A DNA stretch of 64,000 bases from Motacilla alba alba (GCF_015832195.1 NC_052021.1:30034786-30098785); one strand, 5' to 3'; shown: positions 11,506 to 24,134, counted from the stretch's first letter. A program made the numbers and translations. Notes: generated by a model not told the origin, from the letters alone.

Positions 11506-13329
11506 CCTCTTATTTATTCTGTGCATGTAGGACTTTTATTTCACTCACTGAGATCTACTTATGGCAGGTAATTAAAGTGTCTTTAATTGCTTTGAAGAAA
11601 GTTGTGTTCAGTTTGCTGGGGTTGAGGGTTGACTAGATTGGCTTGAAGCTGACATTGTTTACATTTTTGTGGACAGTGAAGACAGATTACAAATTACCTT
11701 ACTTTATTTTACCAGCCTCTTAGAACCAAAGTATTGATGTAGAGGAACAGGCACTCAAATTTTCATTATAGCTGATTTAAAAGTATTCTTTCAGTAATCA
11801 GCCCTGTGAATTTAGTGTTGGATGTCTTGGGTTCTACCTCCAGCATGTTCCAATGTCCTCAAATTAAATGCCAAAGTAATCAAAGGTAGTAAAGCCATTT
11901 AGAAACCTAAACATCTTAGAAAACCTAGGCCCTGGAGTCTTAGATGAGAATGTTCTATAAATGTAGCTGCCAAATATTATCCTAAGAGTAGAGGAAGTTT
12001 GCATTCTGAGCTTCATGTGCTTCCAGGAATAAGTGTCACCACAGCCATTACAGCACCAGCACCTGGGGCTGCTGTCTGCTCCCATTTCCAGCCCAGCAGT
12101 GGTTCAGGGCTCCTGGACTTCCATCAGCTGAGCCATGGCAGGTGTATGGCAACACACAGGGTACTGCTGAGGTGCTCTTCTCAAGGTTCATTTACAGGTT
12201 TCCAGTACTACTGACAGAAGGATTAAAATGAATTTTGAGTATTTTATGGTTTGTGGTTTTTTGCTCATGTACACTTGGTACACTATTAAACTTGCAGGTG
12301 TGTATGTGTGTATATATTTGCATACATGCATAGATGCAGATTTACCTTGTGCTAAATACTTGAGACATGCCTGACATGGAAATTGTGGCAATGTATATCA
12401 AACAAACACTGAGATTTCTGAAGATTAAATTGAGTAGATTATACCAAAAGTCTTTGAAAAACAGCAATGTCCCTGTCTTGCATTTCTTTCATACACCTTT
12501 GCTGTCCTGGGTTATACTCATAGAGTGGGATTTGAAGCCTCCACCCTTGTATTACTAAACAATATTTTCTGTTTTCCCTTCCAACTCCAGTCTTCCTTAC
12601 ACACCCTGGAGAAATAATAAATATGAAACAAATTAAGGGTGGCGGGGGGGGGGAAGCTATCTTAAAAAAATTTCTAGCTATTATATTTAGTCTTTTGTAT
12701 CAGACCAAGAGCCTTTTGAATATCAACAACACATCTTGAACTGGTTTTAATTTCCAGTGAAATTATCATCTGGAACTGTAGAAACACTTTGGCCAAGTGT
12801 TGTCGCTGTGGTTTCCTATACTGGAATATTCCCTCCTTGCCCTCCCCTCTGCATGCAGGGTAGCACCTTCTATTCCAATGGCAGCAGCATGATCAGAAAG
12901 CAATCCATATTGTGGGTGACATGTGAAACACAGCTCTACATAATGTATTTGGATAACCATTGATTTCTGAGTTTTGCAGATAATTCTTCACTAAAATTCT
13001 GTAACTGGAAAAAAATTTCTTCGTCTGCATGACCGAAAAAAGACAAGTATTTTTTTAGCAGAAAAAGAATTTTTATTAGGATCTGATTTTTGTGTTTTGT
13101 ATATACAACTGCATATGCTTAAGAGAGAAATATTAACAATTTTTATCCATAATCAAAATGCTAAAAAAATATTTTTTCTCATCCTGTCTTTTAGCTTTCT
13201 TTGAAGTCACAATATTAAACCTCCTTAAAAATATTTATGTGTATTTAGTTAACAAAAGCTCCTGTAAGTTGAATCCATGCTGGCAAAAGGTTCAGGTAAG
13301 CTCTCTATATAAGCTTACAGACAATTGTG
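11506..13329. other. Unique non-coding DNA with a small TG/TA microsatellite
   Basis: No gene is seen. An imperfect GTGTGTATGTGTGTATATAT tract lies at about 12297-12336 and a G run of nine lies near 12643-12651. Frames are short and unremarkable. Confidence 0.55.
12297..12336. repeat. Imperfect (TG)n/(TA)n microsatellite
   Basis: Alternating GTGTGTATGTGTGTATATAT grades into CATACATGCATAG. The tract is short and interrupted. Confidence 0.7.
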
Positions 13330-13640
13330 TAAATCTTCAGCCATTAAAGAGAAAGGAGAAAAAAGCCATCCTCATTACACTGCTGTCATTTACTCTTCAT
13401 CTCCTGTCCTCTTTAGCAGCATTAAGATGGGATGTAAATTTGCCAGTTAATGCTGTTAGAAAATGGATGGTTCAAGAAGGGCAGGAATTAGAGATCAGTA
13501 TTAGGTGCAGATAAGCTCCTTTTCCTCCGCAGTGGCGGCTGTTTAACATTCATGGGAAAATCATCATCAAACAGCGTTATCACAGCTCTGTTGATGGCTG
13601 AGGAACTTCATCACTATGATAATTTTTTTTTTTATAGCTG
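13330..13640. promoter_or_regulatory. Conserved-looking non-coding block, candidate enhancer
   Basis: The block has balanced composition, no repeat signature, and several short motif-like words: TTAATGCTGTTAG, GTTTAACATTCATG, ATCATCATCAAACAG. It contains an inverted repeat in which CATCAAACAG at 13565-13574 pairs with CTGTTGATG at 13588-13596 across a short loop, with one bulged base. A frame open through 13158-13514 resembles no protein. Conservation is inferred from appearance only. Confidence 0.25.
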
Positions 13641-13808
13641 TGAGCCAAAAAGCTCCCTTTTATTTCTGCTGTCTATAACTGCGATAGAAGCTTGTTTGTA
13701 TGGGTAGGGTATTGCAAACTCTTAGCTCTTCAGCCAGGTTTGATTTCTTTCCACCATCGCTCCCCCACTCAACCCCTTGTGTACGTTGCACTAAACAGTA
13801 ATGCTGAT

Positions 13809-13829
13809 AAAAAAAAAAAAAAAAAAAAA
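13809..13829 (+). repeat. Poly(A) homopolymer, 21 A
   Basis: An uninterrupted run of 21 A. There is no recognisable retrocopy upstream and no evident target-site duplication. Confidence 0.9.
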
Positions 13830-14889
13830 GTACTCAAACAATCCTTCAAAGACTAACTGATATTTTTATGATCAGTAATTCAAAGTTCGACAAGTGATGC
13901 TATTCTGTTCTGTAATGAAACTGTCGTCCATTTTGTGGTGAGTTAAAGGTAGAGCCTATAAAGCAAACATCTAGGGATGAAGTGGATAGCTGATGCCTTG
14001 TGAACCTGACCACGAGGTGCTTCACGGATCACAACATGGCTAAGAGCTACTTTGTTTTGCTTTTTTCATCATCAGGTGAAAAGGTTCATAGCCTGTTACA
14101 TCTTTTTATCCCTTCCAACCCGAGAAAGGGACTGTACTTATCTGTATTTTCTTGAATTTCTTTTAACTTAAAGTTTCGAGAGTTCATTTGTAGGTATTTT
14201 GTCGCAACACGCAATGTTCAATTTTAAACTCATCGAATTTCTCTAAGGACTCACCTCTGAATGGTATTTCTACCCCATGCTCAGCCATCTTTGGATGTAT
14301 CTGAGATGCAGATCATGGTTCTTTGCCTCATACTTGTGAGGAGTGAAGATACACAGTTCCAGACTGTACGCATTCTTCCAGAGGAGATAAGGTGCTATTC
14401 AAGCAAATTTTTTAATTTATTAAGGTTCTCAGCTAGTGCTTCTTTGCAGCTTTGACCTCATTTTTTGTAGTTTATCTGCTCTAAATGACATTTCTCATTT
14501 TGAATATAGCTGGAAAACATTGTGCTAAACAGCAATTTTGTAGCCCCCACAGCACCACCTGATAATTTTGATATTTCCATTTTGAATTCAGTATTGATTT
14601 GATTACTTAGGTAATTTACTTTTGACACAAGCTCATTCCTTGTCTTTTCCTGAGCAGGGAATTCCAATCATGACATGTTGTGCTGAATTATGTTTGGAGT
14701 TTAGAGATAAGGACTTTTGTCTACTCGAGACTCCACTTAGGCCACCAAACTCATTTCCCATAGGAAGAAGGTTTGAATCCAGTCAGGAACCTAAAGGTGA
14801 AAGGCCAATGCTTTAAAATTTAAATATTACCATATAAACATAAGGTTAAAGTACTTATTGTGTGGTTGTGGGAATAGTAGAGTTATTTT
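13830..14889. other. Unique non-coding DNA
   Basis: Nothing recognised. The frames seen are below 75 codons, with no repeat family and no plausible acceptor-donor pair. Confidence 0.55.
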
Positions 14890-15190
14890 GAGCAAAATTT
14901 GAAGGAACAGTTGCCGAAAGAAGGGGACCAAGAGACTCCCAAGGCTGCTGGCTTCCAAAGGTCCCAGTTGCCTCCAGGGTGACCCCTTGGCTCTGGAAAA
15001 GGCTGCCAGGCTCCTCCTCAGCTTGACTGGCATCATTGGGAATGGTGCCAGAAGCGACTTCCTGGGCTGCTGCCCTGCTCTCCCCAGTGTTGTCACCAAG
15101 CTGCTGCCAGAGCAGGGGTTTGAGGAGACCAAAGCCTTCATCTGCTGGGCTTCAAGTCAAGGGAGCTCTTGGTCGGAGTGGGGTGGTGCT
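14890..15190 (+). other. GC-rich block with an open frame, possible retropseudogene or exon
   Basis: This block is clearly richer in G and C than both AT-rich flanks. One plus-strand frame is open across 14987-15217 and encodes an alpha-helix-like Leu/Ala-rich peptide starting MALEKAARLLLSLTGIIGNG. Upstream, 14907-14984 is readable as EQLPKEGDQETPKAAGF and onward but meets an in-frame TGA at 14982. The minus strand is open over 14827-15141 as well, so openness alone is weak evidence. I do not recognise the peptide. There is no poly(A) tail next to it and no clear flanking duplication. It could be a degenerate processed gene, an isolated exon or just a local GC-rich patch. Confidence 0.25.
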
Positions 15191-16000
15191 CCCAAATATT
15201 ATTATAATCCTGCATGAAATCATTGTCATCAGTGATTCAATCATTCTCCATGGCAAAGCAAGGATGTACTTAAATAAAAAGGCCTTCTTGTCCAGATTGC
15301 TGCTGGGTGAGAAGCTGCCAGCTCCTGTGGGAATCCAGCTGAGGTAGCTGCACTCTTGCTGTGTAACAGCCTCAGAGACTGAAGATGGGTTAAATTTTTT
15401 TTCAGACAGAAAGTTTGTTTCTTCTTCTGAGTTTCTGAAAGAAATAGTCACAGTATAAGCAAGATTTTTTCAGGAACTGTCAAAGGCTTTTGAGAAAGTG
15501 GAGGACATGAGATGTTTGGATTTGAGGGGGTTAGTTTATTTCAGTAGGATAGTAATAAATATTATAATAATTAGTAATAATTATTATAGAAAAATTCTAT
15601 ATGGTCTTCCTCCTTAGTTCTTGCCTTTCTAAGCAGGTAACCCATCTAGTTTCATCAGCAAGTACTGCAGAAGAAATGATTTTTTAATTTTTGTACTCCT
15701 GAACCAGATGAAATTTTGTATTGCAGTAGCTGCACAATTTCTTCTCTGTGTTCAAAGGGGAGGAAGCTTATGTTTCCATAACATTGACCTTAAGATACTG
15801 AAGAACTGTTACAATGACATTTGAATGTTTTCTTGCCTTTTCCGAACTGCATGAAGCCTCTGAAATGTGCAGAGATATTGGGGTGTTTCTGTATTGCTCC
15901 AGGTTGGATTCATGACCCATTTAAATATATTTTTGGGCTATATTCACTTTTCCCTAGGACAGTATAGCTTCTTGTATGGTTCGTTTTAAAATAACTTGAC

Positions 16001-16028
16001 AAAAAAAAAAAAAAAAAAAGAAAAAAAA
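16001..16028 (+). repeat. Poly(A) homopolymer with one G interruption
   Basis: Nineteen A, one G, then eight A. No retrocopy was recognised upstream. Confidence 0.9.
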
Positions 16029-19000
16029 GAATGCCTTGGGTTCACAAGAACAAAAGACAATGATTGTAATTTGCCTCTGCCCTTTAGCAAAGCAATCAGC
16101 AATTTTCTAGTATTTTACAGTCATCCATCTAGCTATCTGTTCATCTTGTAATGCCCTTATTTTTTTCTTGGAAATATTACAATTTGTTAACCTTTTAGTA
16201 ACTGGCAACCATGAAAATGCTGTATTGTATTAATGAAGAGGAAACTTGTCTGAGCAAATCTTTGTGTGCTAATTTATTGGTTTACTCCCCTTTTTTATAG
16301 GCAAAAGGTGTCCAAATATTGGCAGCTGCTACCTTGACTTCCAAATGGGCAGGGTGGTAGGAAGGCACATTATTCTCATTGAGAAGGATCTTTCACAGCA
16401 GTGCAAGGAGGTACAAGGCAGTTGGTGTTGGCTCACTGGATCCCACTGGAATGTGGAAAGCATGGGAGGATCTTCGGTTGAGGCAAGGCTGAGTGCTACT
16501 CATGTACTGATTTTGTCTTGATTATTTAAGGATCCTTTCTCAAGCAATAATGGAGGGCATATTTATCTGTACTCATATAAATGGACTCTGTACATCATTG
16601 GTAAAAAAGGCATCTTTTTAAAATAACAATTCATCATTCAATGTTTTCTGAAGTATCATGCAAGGATTTCTGATCAGACTCTGCATGACCTAACTGAGAT
16701 ACTGACAGCAAAGCACCTCCATCAGCACAGTGCTCAGCTGGCTGAGGAGCCCTGGGCAAGCTCAGGATTGCAAGGTTGTGCAGACATAGCCAACAGTCTC
16801 ACCCTTGATACCTGGGGAAATCCAGCACTTCTGATGTGAAAAAGAAGGTGCTTTCAGCCTCAGCTGTTTGTTCCCACATACTGCAAACCCACTGACTGCT
16901 CTTGGTTGAATCCTGGAAAATTTGCAGTGCAGATTGAAAAGTGGCCAGAGTGCATCAGGAAGATTGCTTTGAATAAGGCTGAGCTCTTAGCTTTAGAAAT
17001 TATAAAACTAGGCACAGATGAAATGGTTGTGGAGGACAGAACCATAAGAACTTGGGATTGGATAGTTAGAGAGTACAATAATATTTCCATCCACTCTGGG
17101 ATGGAAACAGAAGGACTGTTTTGAATAAGAACATTCTAAGTACTGACCACCAATGGTAACAACTCATCTGCATTCCAGGAAGGTGAACCTGATCAAATGA
17201 TCTTCAACTTTGATCTTAAATATTTCATTGATTATTTTCTTATTCTCTGCCCAGGGAATCTGCTCAGACACTTTTCTGGGCAGCAATTTCTAGGGCATAA
17301 GCTCACCTGGTCTCACTTTACCCAGTGATGGTATTTAGGGATTCAGCAGTGTCCAGAACTGTGAGTCTCTTCTTGCTCCACTCCTTTTCCAGGCCTGGAG
17401 ACCTTCCTCCAGGCATGATTCTTGATCAGAGGAGTTTACATTTGCTACTCTCTGTGGCTAGAATTCCTGCTGCAGCCTGTGGACTTGTGTGTGTTTGTTC
17501 TTGCTTCACTTATGCACTGGAGCTGGAAAGATGCAAACAAGCAATTGCACAGCACTGCTGAGCTTTGTGCTCTGACACCTCTGGCCACCTCAGGCCCTGT
17601 ATTCTGCAGGGGCAGGGACCAAGTGTCATCTCCTCTCAGTGACTTCTGTATGTACCAGGACAACCAGAAACTAAGCAAATTTTGGACATTTATCTGTAAC
17701 CTTTAATAATTTGCTATGCATATCCACTCATTCCTTTGTTATATTATCAATATTCTGCAGTGCTACTGGTTTTAATAAGAAGCCTTTTCACTGGTTTTCT
17801 TTGTTCTAGTCATCTAATCTCCTAATGGAAGTTTCTAATTAAATTCCTACAGCCATTTTCAAACTGTGTTTTGAATAACAAAGTCTTGCAAATGCTCAAA
17901 GTGTATCTCTTCCCTTGGCTTGGATGCTCTACCTTCCAAATAGCTGTGGAGAAGTGATGCAGGTCACTGTGGAGAAATGTTGCTGAGAACCTCTCTCATC
18001 TGAAGGAGAGGGATGCAAATTAAACATTTCTTATACAGAAAATAATGCAGAAGGTCTAAGAAAAGTCTTCTAGAAACTCACATTTTAAATGAATTTTGAA
18101 CTGATGAGCAAGAAACACCAGGTATTAATGAAGCAACAAGCACTTTCCTGGTGGACCTGGTGCTTCACAGAAGCTGAGAAACCAGGACCACCAGTGAAAT
18201 TTAATACTTCTCTATCCACAACCCTCTCATTTGGGTTTGAACTTTATGCACTGGGTGCAGCTAAGGGTTGAATTACTGTCATTCATATCTCATCAGCATT
18301 CTTCAGATACTTCTGCAGCAAAAAGGAGAAAAGTGGAAAGAAAAAGAAATGCCAGAATCAGCTCATAAATATGGTGATTATGATAAATATGAAAGACTGT
18401 GTTTGTCTAATTGATCCTTCTTTTATTAATCCCAGGAAATATTTCTACTGGCATGTGCTGCCATTTCCAGCTGGGTCAGCGGAAGTACTCAAAGAAATGT
18501 TTCTGGCAAAAAGGTATTTCTTGGTTCCCACGTCTGCACGTGGTTCTGCACACAGAGATTTCTGCATTCAGACCTGCTCCTCCTCTGCTCTGCAGCTCAA
18601 AGTTCCTTGACTGCACACTTGATGTGAAATCCTCAGCCAAAGCTGTCTTTTTCTCCCCTTTCTCTAAAGCACTGTTCCATTCCTGCTTCTCCTGCACACC
18701 TGCAGAGGATATTGTTTTGGCCAGAAAAAGATGAGCCCAGGTGGTAACATAATGCACATTGCATCTAGATTTAACACCTGTTGCACAAAGGGCTTATGAG
18801 TTTTAATCAGTTTTATGCAAGTTTCTGGCCCTCTGGTTTTCTACTTTTTTATTTTAATCCTGTTTAATATGCAGGCAGAGAGCAGCAATAGATTTATTTA
18901 GAGGTGGTTTAGATTTATCAGGGGGCTGCTCAGAGAGGGTCTGTGTTTCAGAAGTGTTTACTTTCTTTTTGCAAAAGCATATATGCATAAATTAAAAGGT

Positions 19001-20847
19001 CTGTAAATTTTACAGGTTTATAAATTCAGCTTTTTTATGTTATAATAATACCCAAGTTGTCTGTGGTCAGTCTTACCTGACAGTCATAAAGCACAGATTC
19101 CATGCACAGTTGACTTTAGGGACTGGATAGGTTTGCTTCAAAACACTTCTGCCTTTCCCCTGTCTGTGGGATATCTCATTTGCAGACTGGTTTCAGAGAT
19201 GCTACTCCTGGTGCTTTATTGCAAGCATAGAACAATTTTTAGGTTGAAATTAGATTGTACATAAAATGAGGAAAGGCCTTTGAAATTCCCCATATGAATA
19301 GTGCTCAAGACTCAGAAATGTCAACATTTCAACTTCCTCAACATTCACCACAGAGACTTGTCTCCAGCATGGCACCCTAGCACCCGTGCTTTTAATTTTG
19401 CTGTTTAATAATATTTATGACTCTTTAACAGGAAGTTTTGTGATCTACTAGAAAAATAACTTATAGGAAGACGATTCAGAAAAATTTATTTATTTGATGC
19501 TCGTTTAAATTGCATTTAGTTCCATTGACAGTACTCTTAACCATCACCTGAAAAAAATCCCCATTTATTCTAAACATTTTTTTTTGAGCTTGGAAATTTT
19601 ATTCCCATTCTAGGAGGAAACTTTGAAATTGCAACATCCTTTTAAAAGTGAGAACAGACAGACAAGCTGTCAGTTTTCCAGTATGTTTGTGAATAAATTC
19701 TCTTACCTTTTTCCCTCAATAAAAGACTGGTTATCTCTGTGGAGGAGACTCCAGGACAGAAAGCCAAATGCCTTATCAGAGATGTAGATTTCAGGACAGA
19801 CAGTACATTGCCTGTAAACTTGCAGCTCAGATGACAGATGGAAACCTGATAAAGTGAGTGTGCTGATCACTGCACAGAGATTAGACTCATTAATTTGCAT
19901 CTTGTCTTCCAATAATGTTTGCTCTGTGTTTGACTTCAAATATACCTGAGCTTTAAACACAGGCATCTGGGGCCTGAGCTTATTTCAACTTTATTTTTTC
20001 AAGTGGAATATTTCTGTTTAGCTGGATTTTAGTTCTGCATCTAACAAAATAAAAACACTTCAAGGAACATGTGTCAGCTTTTCTGCTCCCTCAAAATTCC
20101 CCACGGGGGCTTAGTCTGGCCCTAGCAGCCATGCTTCTAAGTTTTTGTGCTTAACAAAGTGTCTCAAGTATCTCTTTGAGAATTCCACTCCAAAGTGCAT
20201 TTCTGAGAAATATCTCCTCTTCTCCAAGGTGCTGGGGCATTTTCCAGCTGGATAAGCCTGTTTACAGACAGGAGGGAGCTCAGGGTCCTTCTTGAGGGCC
20301 ACCCACCCCAGCACTGTAGAGGTGGGTTGACATTAGCTAGCCTGCATAAATATTTGCTTGCATCCTTGCCATTTTCAAATTCTCTCTTGTTTACTCTTCT
20401 CTGTCCCTGCCTATCATGTTTCTTTCCTGGCTGTTGCCATTAGCATGTCATCTTTCTGTTCTGTGCCCTAAACTGAAGCACATTTGTCGGTCATTATCTG
20501 AAAGACTCATTAATAAGCATAAAGAACAGTGCTGGTGCCTAATGCACATAACTCTGGTGCCAGTGCTCATCTGTGAGGTGCCCAAAGGCTTTTCCTGCTG
20601 GGCATTGCAAGGCCAGTGTGCAGCTGACCTCAGGTTAAAAAATTCCTTTCATCCATTCAGTATGTAAAGATTTGTAGGAGCAGAAGAGAGGAGGCTGAAG
20701 GAGGGACAGCAATGAAAAACTGGATCTTCTTACTCTCCCATCATTTTCACTGGAGTACTGTGAAATTCCACAGGGTAGGAGATGTTCATTTATTTGGCCT
20801 GTGTGAATGGCAGTGGGTGTTTATGGCATTGTACATGTCAACAGAAT

Positions 20848-20913
20848 ATTGCTTGAAATGCTTAAAAATTGCTCTGAGAATTAAAAATTGCTTGAAATGC
20901 TTATAAATTACTC
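20848..20913. repeat. Degenerate tandem duplication, 39-bp period
   Basis: ATTGCTTGAAATGCTTA at 20848-20864 recurs as ATTGCTTGAAATGCTTA at 20887-20903, followed in each by an AAAATT/TAAATT-type tail. The offset is 39 bases. Confidence 0.75.
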
Positions 20914-21127
20914 CTAGAAGTAGGATGTGCTCTTTAAACAGGCTGCTGTAAATTTGAGCAAGACCATGTCAGGCAGTTTGAATATATTCCCACTCCTCTT
21001 GAACAGTAAAAGGTGTAATTTCAAGCAATTCTGCTTTCTTAGGGGTTGAAGACATTCACCACCCATGGGACAGAAACCTTGTCCCTCTAAGGAGGGCACC
21101 AGAGGAAACTGGTTTCAGGTAACTGAC

Positions 21128-21430
21128 CACAGAATCACAGGATTTTCAAGGCTGGAAGAAACTTCCAAGATCATCTAGTCCAGCTGTAAGCCAAGCACCA
21201 TGATCACCACCCCTAAACCATATCCCCCAGATCCTAAAATATTCCTTTGCATCTTGGCATCCCTTTCTAACCATGCCTTTCAAAGAAGGTGCAAAAACCC
21301 TCATGAACCACAGCTCAAGGAGGAAACAGTTTCACCACCCCTATCTTGGAGCTCTGGAAAATCCAGTACCTGCTGAGCCATTGAACACTTTCCCATGCAC
21401 TGTGGGGAAAAACAGTTTTGATGCAACATG
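21128..21430 (-). mobile_element. CR1 LINE 3' fragment
   Basis: In reverse orientation the block starts with the CR1 terminal octamers (CACAGAAT CACAGGAT) and continues TTCAAGGCTGGAAGAAAC, then AAGATCATCTAGTCCAGC, AGCACCATGATCACCACC and AAACCATATCCC. This order is that of an avian CR1 tail. About 300 bases survive, so the element is strongly 5'-truncated, as CR1 copies usually are. The distal edge is uncertain. Confidence 0.8.
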
Positions 21431-21830
21431 AGCATCACACACAGCTGAAACCTTAAGCTTTTCTTTTTCTTTTTTTTTTTTTAAGTAGCAATTAATGAGA
21501 ATTGTGATCTAAAAATTGAAATGGTAATGAGCTTTTTGCATAATGAAAAGAGCTTGTACAGGCAAGAAAAAGCATTTGTGGGTCTCTGAGTCACATTACT
21601 CCCCAAATACAAAAGCAGATGTTAGCCTTGGCTGGAACGAGACATATTGACTTGTTTCATTTTGCACAAAACCCCTCATGTCACACACAAAGAGGATGGT
21701 CTCGTGTCTCCAACCTCATATTCTGGTGTTCTTCTTATCCATAGCTTGGTTAATTTTGGGCTGAGAAATCATTATACTCATTTTGGAGTGTTTATATTTT
21801 CCTGTGTTTGCACATCCCTATTTTCTTTCC
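21431..21830. other. Unique spacer between two CR1 tails, with a T run
   Basis: Contains a 13-T run at 21470-21482. Nothing else is recognised; an open frame at 21647-21979 runs into the next CR1 fragment and is not a gene. Confidence 0.55.
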
Positions 21831-21925
21831 ATGGAATCACAGACTGGTTTTGGCTGGAAGAAACCTTAAAGATCATCCAGTTCCCACCCCCTGTCACAAG
21901 CAGAGACATTTTCCACTGGAAGGTG
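21831..21925 (-). mobile_element. Short CR1 LINE 3' fragment
   Basis: GGAATCACAGACTGGTTTTGG, then GGAAGAAACCTTAAAGATCA, TCCAGTTCCCACCCCCTG and CAGAGACATTTTCCACTGGA follow the order of the CR1 3' end in reverse complement. Only about 95 bases remain, with several substitutions. Confidence 0.8.
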
Positions 21926-24027
21926 GAAGGTACATTTCAAAATGTACCAGTACAGAGTGATGTACAGTCGATGATTTAGGAGTCAAATAAATATCTGATG
22001 CAGTTTAAATCTGTAGAAAATAATGTCATTGTTATGTGCCACAAATTATACCTGGAATAATTCAGGTGAGATTCAACAAAATTGCTCCAAATTAAAAATA
22101 AGTACATTATCTTGATCTTTCTCTCTCTCAGTGAGTGCAGACAAGAGAAATACCATTTTGAGGAGAGAATTAAACTGATTTTTGATGAGTAACTTGGTTG
22201 CTTTTTTTGGATGAATATGTGACATTTTGCAAGTCTTACAAGTATACAAGTATAACAATGAAGCTTTTCTCTGTGGCAAAGACACCTAAGAACATACAAG
22301 AGTTTGGAAAAACGTACGAAAACATGAAAGTTTTAAGCTTGACCTGATAAACAATTCATTAATATTGTAACTAGAGTTTGCTCCTCGCTGTTGGCTGAAT
22401 TGATGAGTTGAATAGATGTCCAGGTTTTTTTTTCATCTGAATTGAGAGTATATTTCATTTCTGGGAGAAAAAGGGGGAAAAAAGCATCATTCAGAAGAAG
22501 AGACTTTGTTTTTGAAATAATTTTCTTTCTTTTAACATTTACACAACATTCATCTATTTGAAGTCTGGCTCCCAAATATAACAGGTTTTATCTCAGAGGC
22601 ATGAAAAACTGTGGTAAATTTAAAAAAAAAAAAAAACAAACCAAACCACATAAAGAGTGAACAAGCAAAACAAAATGTATTTTAAACTGTTTCCAAGTGT
22701 TTTGAGTTGTTTAGGCAGAGGCGGTAACTACATTTGGGGTCTAATGGAGTGTCAGGGATATTTCCTGGATATCTTTTCTTTTTCTCTGATTTGTTTTATG
22801 AGCATAATTTGAACCTACCTCATTAAACAAACATATATTCTCACAAACATTCCTTTTGCATTTCATGGCAGTAGCTTATCGCTCTTCATATTTTTTGGCT
22901 CACTACTCTATTGACTTCTTAAAAAGTTGGAAAAGTTTGAAAAACAAGAAGTCTTGCTCTCACCAAACATCTTTAAGAAACTCCGTGTGCATTTTCAAAA
23001 GTGTTGGCATAAAGAAAACACCCAATTTGCATGCTGTGTCTAAGGGATTTGTGAGATTAATTTCCTTGTTTAGCTTTGAAAATCCTGCCTTGAAGACTCA
23101 ATCTCCCAGTTCAGTATGGAGAAGGGGAAGGTCACAGATTGCCATGTCCAGGACACAGATGGTTCCTGTGTCACCAGGGCAGTCCCTGTGATAGCTGTTG
23201 GAGGAGATCTTGCTGAAAACCCTGTTCCTGAACCACCTTAGCAGGCAGCTGGGAGATTTTACAGTTTAAACTTCGCTCTTAAACCCTGGACTGAGACTCA
23301 TCCTAATGAATATGAGGCTTTATCCTCCCTATCTAACACAACTGTGGATGTCCTTATGAATATCTCATTCTCAATGTACTGGACACTGCTCTCCTGCCAG
23401 CCCATACATGCAAGCTGTGTCTGTAACTTTTGTATTTCTTGGTCTATCTAATGAGTGAAAGAAAGAGACCCTTAGAGGGAAGCCTGTACTGCAGACCTGC
23501 CTGTGTGAGGCTACCTGTGCAAATGAGGAAGGGGAAGGGGGGTAAACACTAACTCTTCCAAACAGGTTTACAAAAGAGATCCAGTGCACCATATTATCTA
23601 ACAGAGCTCTGGCTTTTCACTCGGGGAGACAGACATTAAGGTGCATTAGTGCTATCATTTGTATGTCTGTAAATATCAATAAAGTATGTTATTTGGCATT
23701 CACATTGACACAATGAAGGACGAGGACTATCCTTTTCAGGAAATCTCACAGAGCCATTCACAAACAAAAGCTCAGTAATTTAATCTTTCAAAAGCTCAAT
23801 AATGCTAAGTTCAAAACTGCAGGTTTTAAACTAATGTACCTGATAAGTAATGATGACAGAATTTAAAAGGTCCATTATTTGGTAATCTAATATTCCCAAT
23901 CCCAGTTATCTGTCAAAGAGAATACTCTCCCTTAAACAGCGTTAATGCGTTCACATCTACATTAATCTCTTAGGGAGAAAAGAAGCATTCTTTAGGGGCT
24001 TTATCTGCTCCCAAATGTCTGACTCCA
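21926..24027. other. Unique non-coding DNA
   Basis: No gene is supported. A 15-A run lies at 22622-22636 followed by CAAACCAAACC. Frames of 107-111 codons at 21976-22299 (minus) and 22856-23191 (plus) lack any domain. Several splice-like words occur, but I could not pair them. Confidence 0.5.
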
Positions 24028-24134
24028 CGAGGAGCCATTTCGCACTGCTGCCGGGGCTGTGTAAATGACTCCAATGTCTTTGTGCCACGGGCGCGATTTC
24101 TTACGGATACGCCCGAGAGGCGCTGCCAGCCCTC
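24028..24134. promoter_or_regulatory. Small CpG-dense segment, possible regulatory island
   Basis: I count 11 CpG dinucleotides in about 107 bases, including CACGGGCGCGATT and ACGCCCGAGAGGCGC. The surrounding kilobases contain very few CpGs. It is too short for a conventional CpG island by length. It could be a small unmethylated regulatory element, a young insertion not yet decayed by deamination, or an exon fragment. No TATA box or promoter architecture is evident. Confidence 0.3.

Larger units (their letters stand above)
15191..21127. other. Long unique region without supported genes
   Basis: No gene is supported. Contents that can be named are an AT-only stretch near 15550-15600 (TAATAATTATTATAG type), the poly(A) run at 16001-16028 and a degenerate 39-bp tandem duplication at 20848-20913. 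The frame at 16906-17124 (starting MNPGKFAVQIEKWPECIRKI) and others up to about 107 codons have no family resemblance. Confidence 0.5.

Noticed and set aside
13809..16028. Poly(A) runs at 13809 and 16001 as tails of processed pseudogenes
   Set aside because: No upstream gene-like sequence or target-site duplication is visible, and bird CR1 machinery does not typically make poly(A)-tailed retrocopies. They are treated as simple homopolymers.
16906..17124. Possible retroelement-derived peptide starting MNPGKFAVQIEKWPECIRKI
   Set aside because: No recognisable motif of gag, protease, reverse transcriptase or integrase; the frame is short and isolated.
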